Source of the DNA: Phycisphaeraceae bacterium
Lineage (GTDB): Bacteria > Planctomycetota > Phycisphaerae > Phycisphaerales > Phycisphaeraceae
Length of the DNA stretch: 64,000 bases
NCBI GenBank assembly: GCA_020851465.1
Contig: JADZCR010000005.1
Location: forward strand, 186,001-250,000
Direction: 5' to 3'
In this document: piece after piece, positions 63,826 to 64,000 of the stretch
Layout: each line of letters begins with the position of its first letter
Numbering within the stretch: position 1 is the stretch's first letter
Program-made: the position numbers and the translations under genes
The notes under the pieces: generated by a model
The model's database searches: none
The model's input: the letters and a program-made list of their open reading frames with translations, nothing else
Told to the model about the DNA's origin: nothing

Positions 63826-64000
63826 GGCGAAGCCGAAGACAAAGAAATTATCCGTACCCAGTACGTTGACCGACGTGCTGAAGGTACAGCAACAGATCAT
63901 CGCCGATGCGGCGGCGCAAGGCTTTAGTGACCATGCGCGCTTCGCCATTCGTCTGGCATTGGACGAAGCATTGAGTAATGCGGTTAATCACGGCAACAAA
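63826..64000 (+). CDS. RsbW-type anti-sigma factor kinase, cut by the right edge
   Basis: The first 58 codons are present: MAKPKTKKLSVPSTLTDVLK, then a helix with HARFAIRLALDEALSNAVNH, GNK. The E-x-x-x-N-x-x-x-H N-box is the ATP-binding motif of GHKL anti-sigma kinases (HATPase_c_2). GGGAGG lies about nine bases before ATG 63826. It follows the STAS gene on the same strand, so the pair probably forms a partner-switching module; the rest is outside the window. Confidence 0.85.

Overview
The window looks like chromosomal DNA of a Gram-negative, diderm bacterium, most plausibly a planctomycete of the Phycisphaerae type. The basis is inference from gene content. There is an LpxC-FabZ fusion inside a bamA-skp-lpxD-lpxC/fabZ-lpxA cluster, a prepilin-like protein with the FTLIELLVV leader and a Gly-Ala-Asn-Tyr...Asp-Gly tail, several acetyl-xylan-esterase-like hydrolases scattered among housekeeping genes, a family 8 polysaccharide lyase, and LolCD-type lipoprotein export. 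By eye the base composition is around 50-55% G+C, with two clearly richer patches (the lyase at 5.9-8.1 kb and the restriction-like pair at 26.5-28.7 kb). No rRNA, tRNA or CRISPR array was found.

1-9.4 kb: a sialidase-like beta-propeller protein cut by the left edge, a large two-part esterase, 6-phosphogluconate dehydrogenase (gnd), a PL8 polysaccharide lyase, a small L7/L12-C-terminal-like protein and a D-2-hydroxyacid dehydrogenase. This is a carbohydrate and sugar-acid flavoured stretch. 9.4-14.6 kb, all minus strand: a SanA/YdcF-like protein, lolD, a LolC/E-like permease with an extra hydrophobic N-terminus, and lysS. 14.7-22.7 kb: esterase, Gfo/Idh/MocA oxidoreductase, der, a PH-domain membrane protein, tsaB, a small membrane protein overlapping a membrane-anchored nuclease, another esterase, and a MazG-like pyrophosphohydrolase.

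22.8-29.8 kb is the accessory part. A Cu(I) P-type ATPase carries an unusual insertion in its P domain. Next comes a small island: an EcoRI-family adenine methyltransferase translationally coupled to a DUF262-HNH nuclease. It is bracketed by a broken IS1595-family transposase on the left and a fragment of a Y1 (REP-associated) transposase on the right. This is the strongest candidate for a little-described defence or modification system here.

29.9-43.7 kb: metallopeptidase, an unrecognised protein, a TlpA-like thioredoxin, tmk, a methyltransferase, a beta-ketoacyl synthase whose homology extends past any ordinary start codon, a coiled-coil exported protein, the prepilin-like protein, a giant fused 2-oxoacid (indolepyruvate) ferredoxin oxidoreductase, an orphan histidine kinase and a cold-shock protein.

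43.7-64 kb: the rpsO-pnp pair, a methyltransferase, a fused double glycosyltransferase next to the lipid A/outer-membrane biogenesis cluster, DoxX, a heptosyltransferase-like GT9 protein, a small lipoprotein, a UvrC lacking its helix-hairpin-helix domain, a fucose-isomerase-like protein, a mini ankyrin protein, and a STAS/RsbW-type anti-sigma pair cut by the right edge. LPS assembly (lpxA/C/D, GT9, GT2), outer-membrane protein assembly (bamA, skp) and lipoprotein export (lolCD) all occur in one window, which argues for a true LPS-bearing outer membrane.
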